Assembly: GCA_934489735.1 (NCBI GenBank)
Contig: CAKSSR010000001.1
Span: 109,952-173,951 of the forward strand
From: an uncultured Eubacteriales bacterium
Lineage (GTDB): Bacteria; Bacillota; Clostridia; Oscillospirales; Acutalibacteraceae
DNA length: 64,000 bases
Reading direction: 5' to 3'
The translations under genes were made by a program, and so were the position numbers. The notes under the pieces are model-generated. The model was not told where the DNA came from, searched no databases, and saw nothing but the letters and a program-made list of their open reading frames with translations. Shown here in pieces: positions 26,212 through 35,569 of the stretch. How positions within the stretch are numbered: the stretch's first letter is position 1; every line of letters begins with the position of its first letter.

Positions 26212-26469
26212 CTATGCTCTATTAAGTCTTTTCATTAATGCAGACTTTCTTCTTGCAGCAGTATTTTTATGAAGAATTCCCTTGCGTGTTGCTTGATCAA
26301 TCTTTTTAACTGCCAAAGCAACAGCTTCTGCTTTTGTTTCGCTATTTTGAGCTAATTCTACATTAGCTTTTTTTATTGAAGTATTTAAAGCAGATTTACA
26401 GGCTTTATTTCTTTCTGTTTTTCTAGCTATAACTCTTACTCTTTTTTTAGCTGATTTAATATTTGGCAT
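26212..26469 (-). CDS. rpsT: 30S ribosomal protein S20
   Basis: Primary 16S-binding protein. The start PNIKSAKKRVRV and the Ala/Lys-rich helical remainder are characteristic. Start at ATG 26469 (85 aa): GGGAGGTG is the RBS, and the GTG four codons earlier is part of it. Monocistronic, with its own promoter and terminator, as is usual. Confidence 0.96.
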   Translation of the reverse strand: MPNIKSAKKRVRVIARKTERNKACKSALNTSIKKANVELAQNSETKAEAVALAVKKIDQATRKGILHKNTAARRKSALMKRLNRA

Positions 26470-26515
26470 CCTTTTTTGCACCTCCCTGAAATGATTTTAA
26501 TACCACATATTAATA

Positions 26516-26544
26516 ATGATACCATTATTGCATTAAAAAATCAA
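26516..26544 (-). promoter_or_regulatory. Promoter of rpsT
   Basis: Minus strand TTGATT, 17 nt, TATCAT with extended TG-G. A small inverted repeat AATAATG/CATTATT (26512-26529) overlaps the -10 element. Confidence 0.55.
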
Positions 26545-26570
26545 GTAAGAATATAAAAACTTTTTAATTT

Positions 26571-27821
26571 TTAATGCTTAATTTTAGACCAGTATTCTTT
26601 AAAACTTTGTTCAGTTTTATTACTTCCATACTTATAATATTCTTTATCTTTTATTTCATTAGGTAGATACTCTTGAAAGATCCAGTCATTTTTATAGTCA
26701 TGCGGATACTTATAGCAACCATTTTTATTAATAGGGGTCTGCTTTAGGTAATCTGGGATATCATATAGTTCCCCATTGTCAAGTTCTTCATAAGCTTTAT
26801 TAACAGCCAGATAAGCCGTGTTAGACTTTGGAGCAAGGCAAGTTAAAATTACTGCATCAGCAAGAGGAATTCTCGCTTCCGGTAGTCCTACTTGAGTTGC
26901 TATATCCGTACATGACTTTACTATAGGAATAAGTTGAGGGTAAGCCAACCCAACATCCTCGCAGGCACAAACCAGTAATCTTCTACAGACCGAGTTCAAG
27001 TCTCCGAAGAGCAATAGTCTAGATAAGTAATAAATCCCTGCTTGAGGATCAGATCCTCTAATTGATTTCTGAAATGCGGATAAAAGATTATAGTATTCGT
27101 CTCCATCTTTATTATATCTAGAAAACTTCACTCTACTCAATTCATTTATTATATTATTATTAATTACAATTTTGTCATCATTTATTGAAGAAAAGTAAGC
27201 TGCCTCCAAAAAGTTGATAGCCTTTCTAACATCTCCGCCACTCAATTGTGACATCAAGTCCACAGTTTCTTTATCAATTACGACTTTTTTACATTTATTC
27301 TTTTCTAAATAAGAGATTGCTCTAAGTAATGCTTCCTTTATCTCTTCTTTTCCTAACGGTTTGAATTCAAATACTAAGCATCTGCTTAAAATAGCATTAT
27401 ATATTGAAAAATATGGATTCTCAGTCGTTGACGCTATAAGTATGATCTTGCCTGTCTCTATAAATTCAAGTAATGTTTGTTGCTGCTTCTTGCTAAAATA
27501 CTGAATTTCGTCTAAGTATAATAAAATTCCATTGATTGTCTCAAATGTATCCAATTTTTCGATTACTTCTCTTATATCAGATGTATTAGATACTGTTCCA
27601 TTGAGCTTAAAAAGTTTTCGATTTGTTTTCTTTGCTATTATATTTGCTACAGTTGACTTACCCACGCCAGGCGGACCGTAAAATATCATATTCGATATAC
27701 GATTATTGTCAATTAAGCCTCTTAAGATCTTACCTTTTTCAAATAAATGCCTCTGCCCCACTACTTCATTTATGTCATTTGGTCTCAGGGCTTCAGCTAA
27801 TGGTTTGTCCTGTAAAGACAT
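26571..27821 (-). CDS. rarA: Replication-associated recombination protein RarA (MgsA)
   Basis: AAA+ ATPase acting at stalled replication forks, related to clamp loaders. Walker A is GPPGVGKSTVA, Walker B LLYLDEIQ, sensor 1 ASTTENP, then the RarA tetramerisation and C-terminal domain (MGSDPQAG-like SDPQAGIYYLSRLL, ACEDVGLAYP, PLADAVILTCLAPKSN). 416 aa, normal length. RBS AAAGG before ATG 27821. Last gene of the rnj-gdpP-rplI-rarA run. Confidence 0.94.
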   Translation of the reverse strand: MSLQDKPLAEALRPNDINEVVGQRHLFEKGKILRGLIDNNRISNMIFYGPPGVGKSTVANIIAKKTNRKLFKLNGTVSNTSDIREVIEKLDTFETINGILLYLDEIQYFSKKQQQTLLEFIETGKIILIASTTENPYFSIYNAILSRCLVFEFKPLGKEEIKEALLRAISYLEKNKCKKVVIDKETVDLMSQLSGGDVRKAINFLEAAYFSSINDDKIVINNNIINELSRVKFSRYNKDGDEYYNLLSAFQKSIRGSDPQAGIYYLSRLLLFGDLNSVCRRLLVCACEDVGLAYPQLIPIVKSCTDIATQVGLPEARIPLADAVILTCLAPKSNTAYLAVNKAYEELDNGELYDIPDYLKQTPINKNGCYKYPHDYKNDWIFQEYLPNEIKDKEYYKYGSNKTEQSFKEYWSKIKH

Positions 27822-27851
27822 TACCTTACCACTACCTTTTGAACTTGTTTT

Positions 27852-28301
27852 TTACATTTGTTCTGTTACCATAACTGAAACCTTCGCAGTTATGTCTTTA
27901 TATAGTTTTATATTACAAACATATGTCCCGAACGACTTAATATCACATGGCAAATCTATCTTTCTCTTATCAACTTCTATATTGAATTTATCATTGATTT
28001 CACCTGCTATTTCCTTTGCCGTTACAGATCCAAATAGTCTGCCTCCATTTCCTGCCTTTGCATATATCTTTATAACTTGATTGTCTAGGTTTTCCTTATT
28101 TTTGTTAGCTCTCTCTATCTCTTGATCAATTTGATACTGTTTAGCTGCTTGTTTATTCTTCAGATCATTTAAGTTAGAATTGCTTGCTTCTTCTGCTTTC
28201 TTCTTTGGAAATAGAAAATTTCTTGCATATCCGTCAGAGACATTAACTAGATCTCCTTTTTTACCTGTTCCTTTAATATCTTCTAATAAAATTACTTTCA
28301 T
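27852..28301 (-). CDS. rplI: 50S ribosomal protein L9
   Basis: Binds 23S rRNA domain V. The N-terminal signature MKVILLEDIKGTGKKGDLV and GYARNFLFPKKKA is diagnostic, followed by the long connecting helix and the C-terminal domain. 149 aa from ATG 28301, with AGGAG ten nt upstream. The alternative ATG at 28310 is one nt from the RBS. It directly follows gdpP, a widely conserved gdpP-rplI pair. Confidence 0.96.
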   Translation of the reverse strand: MKVILLEDIKGTGKKGDLVNVSDGYARNFLFPKKKAEEASNSNLNDLKNKQAAKQYQIDQEIERANKNKENLDNQVIKIYAKAGNGGRLFGSVTAKEIAGEINDKFNIEVDKRKIDLPCDIKSFGTYVCNIKLYKDITAKVSVMVTEQM

Positions 28302-28302
28302 T

Positions 28303-30273
28303 TCAATCATGCTCCTCGTTTTTCATATTATTTAGAATTTCTATGATATTGTTCTTCACGTCTAAAATACTCTTGTTCTTTATTTGAGTACCTGCCATCG
28401 ATTGATGACCTCCGCCGCCCATAGATTCCATTATTAATTGAACATTTATTTCTCCTAATGATCTTGCTGATACATTAATGCTTCCAAAATTATCATATAT
28501 AACAAAAGATGCTACTATATTGTCTATACTAAGTAAATCATCTGCCACTTGCGAGCATATTATCTTCATATTTATATCGTCTTCTATACTTTCAGTCGCA
28601 CAAACAACAGCGCAGTTATTATATACTTCTACTTGCGACATCAATTTGCATTTCAATTTGTAAGCATTCATTGGATCAGCAAATAATTTCTTGACAGCTA
28701 TCGTATCTGCTCCTTTTAATCTTAAATATGCAGCAGCTTCAAACGTCCTTGCGCTTGTTTTTATTATAAAGTTCTTAGTATCCAACATAATCCCTGCTAA
28801 TAAAGCCTTGGCCTGAACTTTGTCAGTCAAACTTGATGCCATATATTGTATCAATTCCGTTACCATTTCTGATGTAGATGAGGCAGATGGTTCATGGTAA
28901 AATACAACTGCATCATCTATATAATCCATTGTTAACCTATGATGATCTATTACAACAACTTTATTAGCTAGCTCATATATTCTATCACTTTCTAAAAAAC
29001 TCTTAGAGTGCGTATCCATTATCATAATTAATGTCTCTTTATCTATAAGTTCTTCAGCTATTTGCTGGGATATGAAAGGTGATTTACTATATTTGGATTC
29101 TATATCACAAATTAAACTTTCAGCAGCCGTTTCAGATCTGTTTATTGCTATATATGCGTCTTTTTGACAGAACTTTTCTATTACTCCGTACATCCCAAGT
29201 GATGACCCAACGCTGTCCAAATCTGAATATTTGTGACCCATTATTATGACTTTATTGCTCATATTGATATAGTCTAGTATTTTATATGCTATAATTCTAG
29301 CCCTTACTTTACTTTTCTTAACAGATGTCTCCAATATTCCTCCAAAGAAGTTGTACATTCCATTCTCCTGTATTATAGCTACTTGGTCTCCGCCTCTTCC
29401 CAATGCCATATCTAAAGCATTATTGGCTAGTAATTCACTTTCTTTTAAATCCTTGCCATATCTTCCTACTCCGATTGATATAGTTGCATATTTCCCATCT
29501 TCAGTTTTAATATTCTTAACATTGTCTAATATATCAAACTTGCTTTCTATGAAACTATCAATTATTTTGTCCTCAAATATAGCCATATACTTGCTCTCTG
29601 ATAATTTTTCAAACAAGCCGTTATTAGTTGTCACCCAATTGCTAACAACGCTATCAACCTCAAGTAAAACCTTTAATGATTGTCTATCTCTATTATTCGG
29701 TAGGAATTCCTCTATGTTATCAAAAACAATTGACATGACTACAGGTTTCTTACTATCGGTATCATTTTTTAATCTGATATATTCAGTATTGTCAATAAAG
29801 TAAATAAAATATAACTTGTTTTGCAGCGTCGCATATATCTTATAATTCCTGTTACCATATGATACATTGACAGTCCCATTCAATGTCATTTCATTAAGCT
29901 GATCTTCATTTATAAATTGAATTAATGATTCTCCTATTATACTTCTTTCTATATTAAAATTCTCTTTGAATACAGAGTTATAGTATACTACGTCATTATT
30001 TTTATAAATAATCAATACAGGTATATTTATGTTATCTATTATACCTCTGCTATTTGTTAATGATTTATTCATTCCGTTTATTACTGCATTGATATAGTAA
30101 TTCGACTTTACACTTCCGATTATCGACATTATCAATAGTAGGACGCTAATTGAAAGTTCAAATAGAAATACTTTTTCATCGTAGAAGAAGCTTATGAAAG
30201 TCATTATCAGCATAATTACATCTATAATAAAAATAAGTGGAGATATTATCCATACCTTTCTATTAATATGCAC
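28303..30273 (-). CDS. gdpP: Cyclic-di-AMP phosphodiesterase GdpP
   Basis: Membrane-bound enzyme that degrades c-di-AMP to pApA. Two N-terminal transmembrane helices (about residues 10-55), a PAS domain, a degenerate GGDEF domain, then DHH-DHHA1. Catalytic residues: HKYSDLDSVGS, MIMDTHS, VVVIDHHR and the DHHA1 motif GGGGHQSMAG. 656 aa, as expected. The GTG start at 30273 has AAAGGG very close (3 nt), so the true start is uncertain by a few codons. Its stop overlaps the rplI RBS region. Confidence 0.95.
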   Translation of the reverse strand: MHINRKVWIISPLIFIIDVIMLIMTFISFFYDEKVFLFELSISVLLLIMSIIGSVKSNYYINAVINGMNKSLTNSRGIIDNINIPVLIIYKNNDVVYYNSVFKENFNIERSIIGESLIQFINEDQLNEMTLNGTVNVSYGNRNYKIYATLQNKLYFIYFIDNTEYIRLKNDTDSKKPVVMSIVFDNIEEFLPNNRDRQSLKVLLEVDSVVSNWVTTNNGLFEKLSESKYMAIFEDKIIDSFIESKFDILDNVKNIKTEDGKYATISIGVGRYGKDLKESELLANNALDMALGRGGDQVAIIQENGMYNFFGGILETSVKKSKVRARIIAYKILDYINMSNKVIIMGHKYSDLDSVGSSLGMYGVIEKFCQKDAYIAINRSETAAESLICDIESKYSKSPFISQQIAEELIDKETLIMIMDTHSKSFLESDRIYELANKVVVIDHHRLTMDYIDDAVVFYHEPSASSTSEMVTELIQYMASSLTDKVQAKALLAGIMLDTKNFIIKTSARTFEAAAYLRLKGADTIAVKKLFADPMNAYKLKCKLMSQVEVYNNCAVVCATESIEDDINMKIICSQVADDLLSIDNIVASFVIYDNFGSINVSARSLGEINVQLIMESMGGGGHQSMAGTQIKNKSILDVKNNIIEILNNMKNEEHD

Positions 30274-30292
30274 TCACCCTTTCTATATATCG

Positions 30293-32098
30293 TCATGCTT
30301 CCATTATTATAGGTAGTACCATTGGATTTCTTCTTGTTTTATTATAAAATAGTTTAGATAAATCATCTTTTATTCTAGCCTTGATTATTCCCCATTCCCT
30401 TATATTATTTTCAGAACAATCTTTAAAGATTTGTAATACTATCTTTCTCACATTATCCATAAGCGGTTCAGATTCTCTAACATAGACAAATCCTCTTGAG
30501 ACTATGTCAGGACCTGATATCAATCTTCCGTCTTCATGACTCAAAGTGACAACAACTACTATTAGTCCATCTTCGGCTAGTTTTTTTCTGTCTTTCAATA
30601 CTATGTTGCCGACGTCGCCCACGCCAAGTCCATCAACAAGAACCTTACCTGCCGGTACTGATTTCAAGATTTTCATGCCGCTTCTATTCAATTCTATACA
30701 ATCTCCATTGTCTCCCACAAAAATATTTGACTCGCTCATTCCCATACTTCTAGCGATCTCAGCATGTTTTCTCAAATGTCTTTGTTCTCCATGCACTGGG
30801 ATAAAAAACTTTGGCTTAGTTAAACCTTGTATTATTTTTAGTTCCTCTCTGCATGCGTGTCCTGAGACATGTACTTCATACATAGATTCATATACAACCC
30901 TGCAGCCTAATTTCATCAATTCATTGATAACAGAACTAACCATTTTCTCATTTCCTGGTATTGGATTAGCTGAGATTATTATAAAGTCATCTTCTCCGAC
31001 TTCTATCTTTTTGTGGTCAGAGTATGCCATACGATACAAAGCCGACATTGGTTCTCCTTGACTACCTGTCGTCAATAATAAGACTTCGTTCTTAGGATAT
31101 AAATTTATCTTATCCATGTCTATTAAAGTGTCTTTAGGAATTTTAACGTAGCCCAATTCGCTTGCTATTGATAAATAGTTTACCATGCTTCTGCCAGAAA
31201 AAGCTACTTTTCTTCCAAATTTTATAGCACAGTCAATGATTTGTTGAATCCTGCCGATATTAGATGCAAATGTAGCTATAACTATTCTCTTCTCTTCTGC
31301 TTCTTTAAATAATGCCTCAAATGATCCTTTTATATTTTGTTCAGTCATAGTATATCCAGATCGTTCCGCATTTGTAGAGTCTGCAAACAATGCTAAGACT
31401 CCTTTCTTCCCGAGCTCTGCAAATCTAGCCAGATCGATCATTCCTCCTTGAGTCGGAGTACAATCTATCTTAAAATCTCCTGTATGGACTAATACTCCTG
31501 CAGGGGAATGTATTGCTATTCCAACAGAATCAGGAATCGAATGGTTAACATGAATAAATTCTATTCCCATGCATCCAAGTTTTATCATTTGCCCAGGCTT
31601 AATTACGTTTAGTTTAGCTTTGTTATCCAGTTTATGTTCCTTTAGCTTACCGGTAACTATGCCTAACGTAAGTAATGTCCCGTATATAGGGATATTAATA
31701 TTTTTTAATAAATATGGTAATGCTCCTATATGATCTTCATGCCCATGTGTAATTACGATCCCTTTTATTTTATCTTTGTTTGCCTCTATATAAGTAAAAT
31801 CGGGAATTACTAAATCAACTCCAGGCATTTCTCCATCAGGGAAGCTCATACCGCAGTCCAATATAAACATATCGCCTTCACATTCAAAGACTGTCATGTT
31901 TCTTCCAATTTGATTAAGTCCACCTAAAAAAGATACCTTCATAGATGGTTTATCTTTCTTTGGATAGTAATTAGGCTTATAATTCCTTTTATATTTTATA
32001 TCTTGATATTGTTGCTTATTATTTTGAATTCTTCTATTGTTATTCTTTCTATTGTTTGGTTTGTTTACAGTATTTTGATCACTCATATCAATAATCAT
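30293..32098 (-). CDS. Ribonuclease J
   Basis: 5'-3' exonuclease and endonuclease of the metallo-beta-lactamase fold (beta-CASP), central to mRNA decay. Metal site GHEDHIGALPYLL, then HVNHSIPDS, TGDFK, the beta-CASP domain and HVSGHACREEL, and a C-terminal RNase J domain. The first ~50 residues are an Asn/Lys/Arg-rich extension of low complexity (NNRKNNNRR) not needed for the fold, possibly RNA-contacting. 601 aa. The start at ATG 32098 has no usual RBS beside it; see the element just upstream. gdpP follows after 19 nt. Confidence 0.94.
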   Translation of the reverse strand: MIIDMSDQNTVNKPNNRKNNNRRIQNNKQQYQDIKYKRNYKPNYYPKKDKPSMKVSFLGGLNQIGRNMTVFECEGDMFILDCGMSFPDGEMPGVDLVIPDFTYIEANKDKIKGIVITHGHEDHIGALPYLLKNINIPIYGTLLTLGIVTGKLKEHKLDNKAKLNVIKPGQMIKLGCMGIEFIHVNHSIPDSVGIAIHSPAGVLVHTGDFKIDCTPTQGGMIDLARFAELGKKGVLALFADSTNAERSGYTMTEQNIKGSFEALFKEAEEKRIVIATFASNIGRIQQIIDCAIKFGRKVAFSGRSMVNYLSIASELGYVKIPKDTLIDMDKINLYPKNEVLLLTTGSQGEPMSALYRMAYSDHKKIEVGEDDFIIISANPIPGNEKMVSSVINELMKLGCRVVYESMYEVHVSGHACREELKIIQGLTKPKFFIPVHGEQRHLRKHAEIARSMGMSESNIFVGDNGDCIELNRSGMKILKSVPAGKVLVDGLGVGDVGNIVLKDRKKLAEDGLIVVVVTLSHEDGRLISGPDIVSRGFVYVRESEPLMDNVRKIVLQIFKDCSENNIREWGIIKARIKDDLSKLFYNKTRRNPMVLPIIMEA

Positions 32099-32150
32099 TT
32101 TAGCTACTTGAAATATGGATAAAACTTTATTATCTAGTAGCTCCTCCTTT
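32099..32150 (-). promoter_or_regulatory. Shine-Dalgarno separated from the RNase J start by a stem-loop
   Basis: On the minus strand AAAGGAGG (32150-32143) is followed at once by AGCTACT (32142-32136), 27 nt, the complement AGTAGCT (32108-32102), AAA and the ATG. Within the 27 nt GATAA/TTATC can form a second stem. No ATG, GTG or TTG follows the SD at normal spacing. Folding would bring SD and ATG within a few nt of each other, as known for phage T4 gene 38. This is inferred from sequence only. Confidence 0.5.
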
Positions 32151-32349
32151 TTTGCTTATTTTGTTTTTTATAAATCGCCGATTCGTATTTCCTCGAAAAG
32201 ACAAATATTATTCTATTTACGTTACAACTTTTTCAACACATGACATCTCGATAATAAAAAATAATCAAAATCTGCTGTGCCGTTGGTAAGTTCATTTAAT
32301 TATTATATATCTTAATTCTACTTGATGCAAGCATAATTAAACAAATTTG

Positions 32350-32358
32350 ATTATATCA
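32350..32358 (-). promoter_or_regulatory. Extended -10 promoter of the rnj operon
   Basis: Minus strand TG-A-TATAAT predicts a start near 32343 and a 5' UTR of about 245 nt for the RNase J gene. The 335-nt gap 32099-32433 holds no gene that I can support; a 20-codon ATG frame inside lacks an RBS. Confidence 0.45.
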
Positions 32359-32433
32359 CTAAAAAGCAATAGCTATTTTGTGCTTATGCGCTAAACCAAA
32401 AATAGAAATTATTAAAATTATGTTGACTAAAGG

Positions 32434-32928
32434 TTACGACAGCTTACCCTTGCATAATAAATCATTAAAATTCCATTGTCTTAACACTTCATACACTCCT
32501 ATAGCTACTGAATTAGATAAATTTAAACTTCGTGCATGTTCGTTATTTAGCATTGGTATTCTTACACATCTATCCTTATTACTAATCAATATATCCTCAG
32601 ACAATCCCTTTGTTTCCTTTCCGAATATTAGATAGCAATCATTTACATTAGAATAGTCTACATCTGTATATCGATTCCCTGCTTTTGTTGAGAAATAATA
32701 CATCTCCCCATTATTTTTTGAATAAAAGTCATTTAAATTCTTATAAAATGTTATATCTAATAAATTCCAGTAGTCCAATCCTGCTCTTTTTAACTTTTTG
32801 TCATCTATTTCAAATCCCATTGGTTCTATTATATGGAGTCTTGATCCAGTTGCTGCGCAAGTTCTTGCTATATTACCAGTATTTTGTGGTATTTCTGGTT
32901 CAACCATTACTATGTTTAACTTTTTCAA
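32434..32928 (-). CDS. trmL: tRNA (cytidine/uridine-2'-O-)-methyltransferase TrmL
   Basis: SPOUT-class enzyme methylating the ribose at position 34 of tRNA-Leu isoacceptors. Motifs: NIVMVEPEIPQNTGNIARTC at the N-terminus, the knot motifs LIFGKETKGLS and MLNNEHARSLNLSNSVAIG near the C-terminus. 164 aa from TTG 32928 (AAAGGTGAT upstream); the GTG at 32937 lies inside that RBS. Last gene of the long minus-strand run, after the rpsA terminator hairpin. Confidence 0.92.
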   Translation of the reverse strand: MKKLNIVMVEPEIPQNTGNIARTCAATGSRLHIIEPMGFEIDDKKLKRAGLDYWNLLDITFYKNLNDFYSKNNGEMYYFSTKAGNRYTDVDYSNVNDCYLIFGKETKGLSEDILISNKDRCVRIPMLNNEHARSLNLSNSVAIGVYEVLRQWNFNDLLCKGKLS

Positions 32929-32952
32929 ATGAATCACCTTTCAAAATCAAAA

Positions 32953-32981
32953 GTTCCCCATTCTATTTCAGAACGGAGAAC
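32953..32981 (-). terminator. Hairpin after ispH-rpsA
   Basis: 12-nt arms with two wobble pairs (32953-32964 and 32970-32981) around a 5-nt loop, followed on the minus strand by TTTTGATTTT. It may terminate most transcripts before trmL. Confidence 0.55.
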
Positions 32982-32991
32982 CTCTATATAA

Positions 32992-34953
32992 TTAATCTTC
33001 TATTTCTTCGTCATTACTTTCTTCATCTTTAGGAACTTCTTTAATTGAAAGACTTATTCTTTTATTTTCTATATCAATATCTATAATTTTAGCTTTTACT
33101 TGTTCACCTACAGCTAAAACATCTTGAGGTTTGTTTATTCTCTTGTCAGATATTTGAGATATATGGATAAGGCCATCTATTCCAGGGATAACTTTTGCAA
33201 ATGCTCCATATGAAGTCATGCTAACTATTTCACAGTCTATAATGTCTCCAACATTATAATCTCTTTCGATAATATTCCATGGGTTATTGTCTTCATTTTT
33301 ACATGTCAAGCTAATTCTACCCTTTTCCTTATCGAAGTCTTTAACTTCTACTTCAATTTCGTCTCCAACCTTAACTAAATCTGATGGGCGCTTTACATTT
33401 CCCCATGATAATTCTGAAATATGAACCATTCCATCAATTCCACCTAGATCCACGAACACTCCGTAACTAGTAATAGATCTAACTGCGCCCTTATATTTCT
33501 TACCAATTTCTACTTCATTCCAAAAGCTTTCCATTGCATTTCTTTTTTCTTCATCCAATACAGACTTAATAGAAGCCACCACTCTTCTTTTAAACTTATT
33601 TAGTTCTATTATTCTAAACTTTACTTCTTTTTTCAATAATGAATCTGCGTCGTCTGTCTTTTTCAATCCTGACTGTGATAAAGGGATAAATATTCTAATA
33701 GAATTTGTAACCGCTATTACTCCGCCCTTAACAACTTTCACAACAGTGCCTGTCAATATAGTCTTATCTTCATATGCTTTTACCATCTCGTCCCAACCTT
33801 TTAGTGAGTCAAGACGTTTTTTAGACAACAATATAGTTCCTTCAACGTCATTAGTTTTCATTATGAGAAGATCCATTTCATCTCCAACTTTTACTAGGTC
33901 CTCTATTTTTGCATTCGGATCAGATGTCAATTCATCTAAAGGAACTATTCCTGCTTGCTTACGACCTACGTCAACATATACTTCGTTAGGAGTAAATGAA
34001 ACTACTACTCCATGTACTTTCTCGTCTGTGCTCATATTTTGAAGAGATTCTTCCAATAGCTCTTCGAAACTAAGTTCTTCTTGATTTTCTTTAATGTCTT
34101 CCATAAAATTTATTACCTCCATTATAATATCAGCAGGAGTAGATGCCCCCGCCGTAATGCCCACATTCTCCGATTCTACCAAATTATCGATACTGTCTTC
34201 CAGTTCTTCTTTAGTCTCTATAATATAAGTATTTTGGCAATATCTCTTTGATATTTCCCCAAGCTTACGAGTGTTTGAACTTTTCTTTCCACCTATAACG
34301 ATCATACAATCTGATGACTTAGCTAGCTCAATCGTCTCTTGCTGTCTATTTAATGTAGCATTACATATTGTATCAAAAATCGAAGCATTTGTACATACTT
34401 TTTTTATTATTTCAATTGATTTTTTCCATTTTTCATTATCAAACGTAGTCTGAGACACTACTGTCAATAGTTTTTCTACTATTTCTTTGCCATTGCTCAA
34501 AAATTTTCTTAATTCATCTTCATTTTTAAATACAAATACTTTACAATTTTCATTGCAATGTCCTACTATTCCTATAACTTCAGGATGATTTTTGTCTCCG
34601 AATATCAATATATTGCTTCCGTTCTTTGCCGATGAAACTAATTTATGTATCTTTGATACAAACGGGCAAGTGGCATCAATAAAATTGATATTTTTTTCTT
34701 TAATTTTATCAATAATTTTCGTCGGGACTCCATGCGATCGTATAATTAAGTAATCATCTTCTTTCAAGTCGTCTATATTATTTGTAGATGATATCCCCAT
34801 CTTATTCAATCTTTCTACTACTTGACTGTTATTGATTATATCGCCCAAGGTATAGACATTTTTTTTACTTTTGTTAGCTAAATCCAATGTCATATCAAGA
34901 GCTCTCTTGACTCCGAAACAAAATCCTGAGCTTTTTGCTAATCTTATATTCAT
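32992..34953 (-). CDS. IspH fused to a four-repeat S1 RNA-binding protein
   Basis: Residues 1 to about 285 are 4-hydroxy-3-methylbut-2-enyl diphosphate reductase (last step of the MEP isoprenoid pathway): Fe-S cysteines in SGFCFGVKRA, IDATCPFVSK and FDTICNAT, and the TVVSQTTF and AGASTPADII motifs. From about residue 310 to the end follow four S1 domains as in ribosomal protein S1 (VVVSFTPNEVYVDVG, ITSYGVFVDLGG, MTSYGAFAKV). The 653-aa fusion is known from many Clostridia. The acidic C-terminus ends EESNDEEIED. cmk-plsC-ispH/rpsA is a conserved clostridial order. Confidence 0.94.
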   Translation of the reverse strand: MNIRLAKSSGFCFGVKRALDMTLDLANKSKKNVYTLGDIINNSQVVERLNKMGISSTNNIDDLKEDDYLIIRSHGVPTKIIDKIKEKNINFIDATCPFVSKIHKLVSSAKNGSNILIFGDKNHPEVIGIVGHCNENCKVFVFKNEDELRKFLSNGKEIVEKLLTVVSQTTFDNEKWKKSIEIIKKVCTNASIFDTICNATLNRQQETIELAKSSDCMIVIGGKKSSNTRKLGEISKRYCQNTYIIETKEELEDSIDNLVESENVGITAGASTPADIIMEVINFMEDIKENQEELSFEELLEESLQNMSTDEKVHGVVVSFTPNEVYVDVGRKQAGIVPLDELTSDPNAKIEDLVKVGDEMDLLIMKTNDVEGTILLSKKRLDSLKGWDEMVKAYEDKTILTGTVVKVVKGGVIAVTNSIRIFIPLSQSGLKKTDDADSLLKKEVKFRIIELNKFKRRVVASIKSVLDEEKRNAMESFWNEVEIGKKYKGAVRSITSYGVFVDLGGIDGMVHISELSWGNVKRPSDLVKVGDEIEVEVKDFDKEKGRISLTCKNEDNNPWNIIERDYNVGDIIDCEIVSMTSYGAFAKVIPGIDGLIHISQISDKRINKPQDVLAVGEQVKAKIIDIDIENKRISLSIKEVPKDEESNDEEIED

Positions 34954-35565
34954 TTAATCCCTCAACTTAATAATGTTTTCCATGAATAATTTACTTGCAT
35001 TTCTTATTTCTTTTCCGCTTCCTTCTGTTGTAAATCCCATGTCCTCAAATTTTATTATCTTTCCAAAAGATATAATTACTTCTTTTCTTATTCCTCTTTT
35101 TTTACTATATGTTATACAAACTGGTAGCACATCGCATTTAGATTCAAGTGCTATGAAGCCTGCCCCCGACTTTGGTCTTAAAAATTCGCCGGTTTTTGAT
35201 CTTGTTCCTTCTATAAATAGTCCCAACACTTCCCCACTGTTTATTATATCTATAGAATTATCTAATGCTGATCTGTCTCCGCTTCCCCTGTTGACAGGAA
35301 ATGCTCCTATAGACTTCAAAAATCCTCCAATTATCTTATTCTTGAACAATTCTTCTTTAGCCATATAGAATATATTTCTTTTTTGACTTGCTATAAGTAA
35401 TAGCGGGTCCCAATTCGATACATGATTTGAGCATAATATAAAAGGTCCCTTCTCAGGTATATTCTCTTTACCATTTACTTTATACTTAAAGAATAGTTTG
35501 CACATCCCTATGCATATCTTTCTTATAACTGAATAAGTCGTTTTGTTTTGTTTTATTTCTTTCAA
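34954..35565 (-). CDS. plsC: 1-acylglycerol-3-phosphate O-acyltransferase
   Basis: Makes phosphatidic acid by acylating lysophosphatidate at the membrane. The four-block signature includes the catalytic NHVSNWDP (NHx4D) and FIEGTRSKTGE. 203 aa. The start is TTG at 35565 with AGGATCGG upstream, and it abuts ispH-rpsA (adjacent coordinates) and cmk (4-nt gap). Membrane association is probable through a hydrophobic N-terminal part. Confidence 0.92.
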   Translation of the reverse strand: MKEIKQNKTTYSVIRKICIGMCKLFFKYKVNGKENIPEKGPFILCSNHVSNWDPLLLIASQKRNIFYMAKEELFKNKIIGGFLKSIGAFPVNRGSGDRSALDNSIDIINSGEVLGLFIEGTRSKTGEFLRPKSGAGFIALESKCDVLPVCITYSKKRGIRKEVIISFGKIIKFEDMGFTTEGSGKEIRNASKLFMENIIKLRD

Positions 35566-35569
35566 TTTT

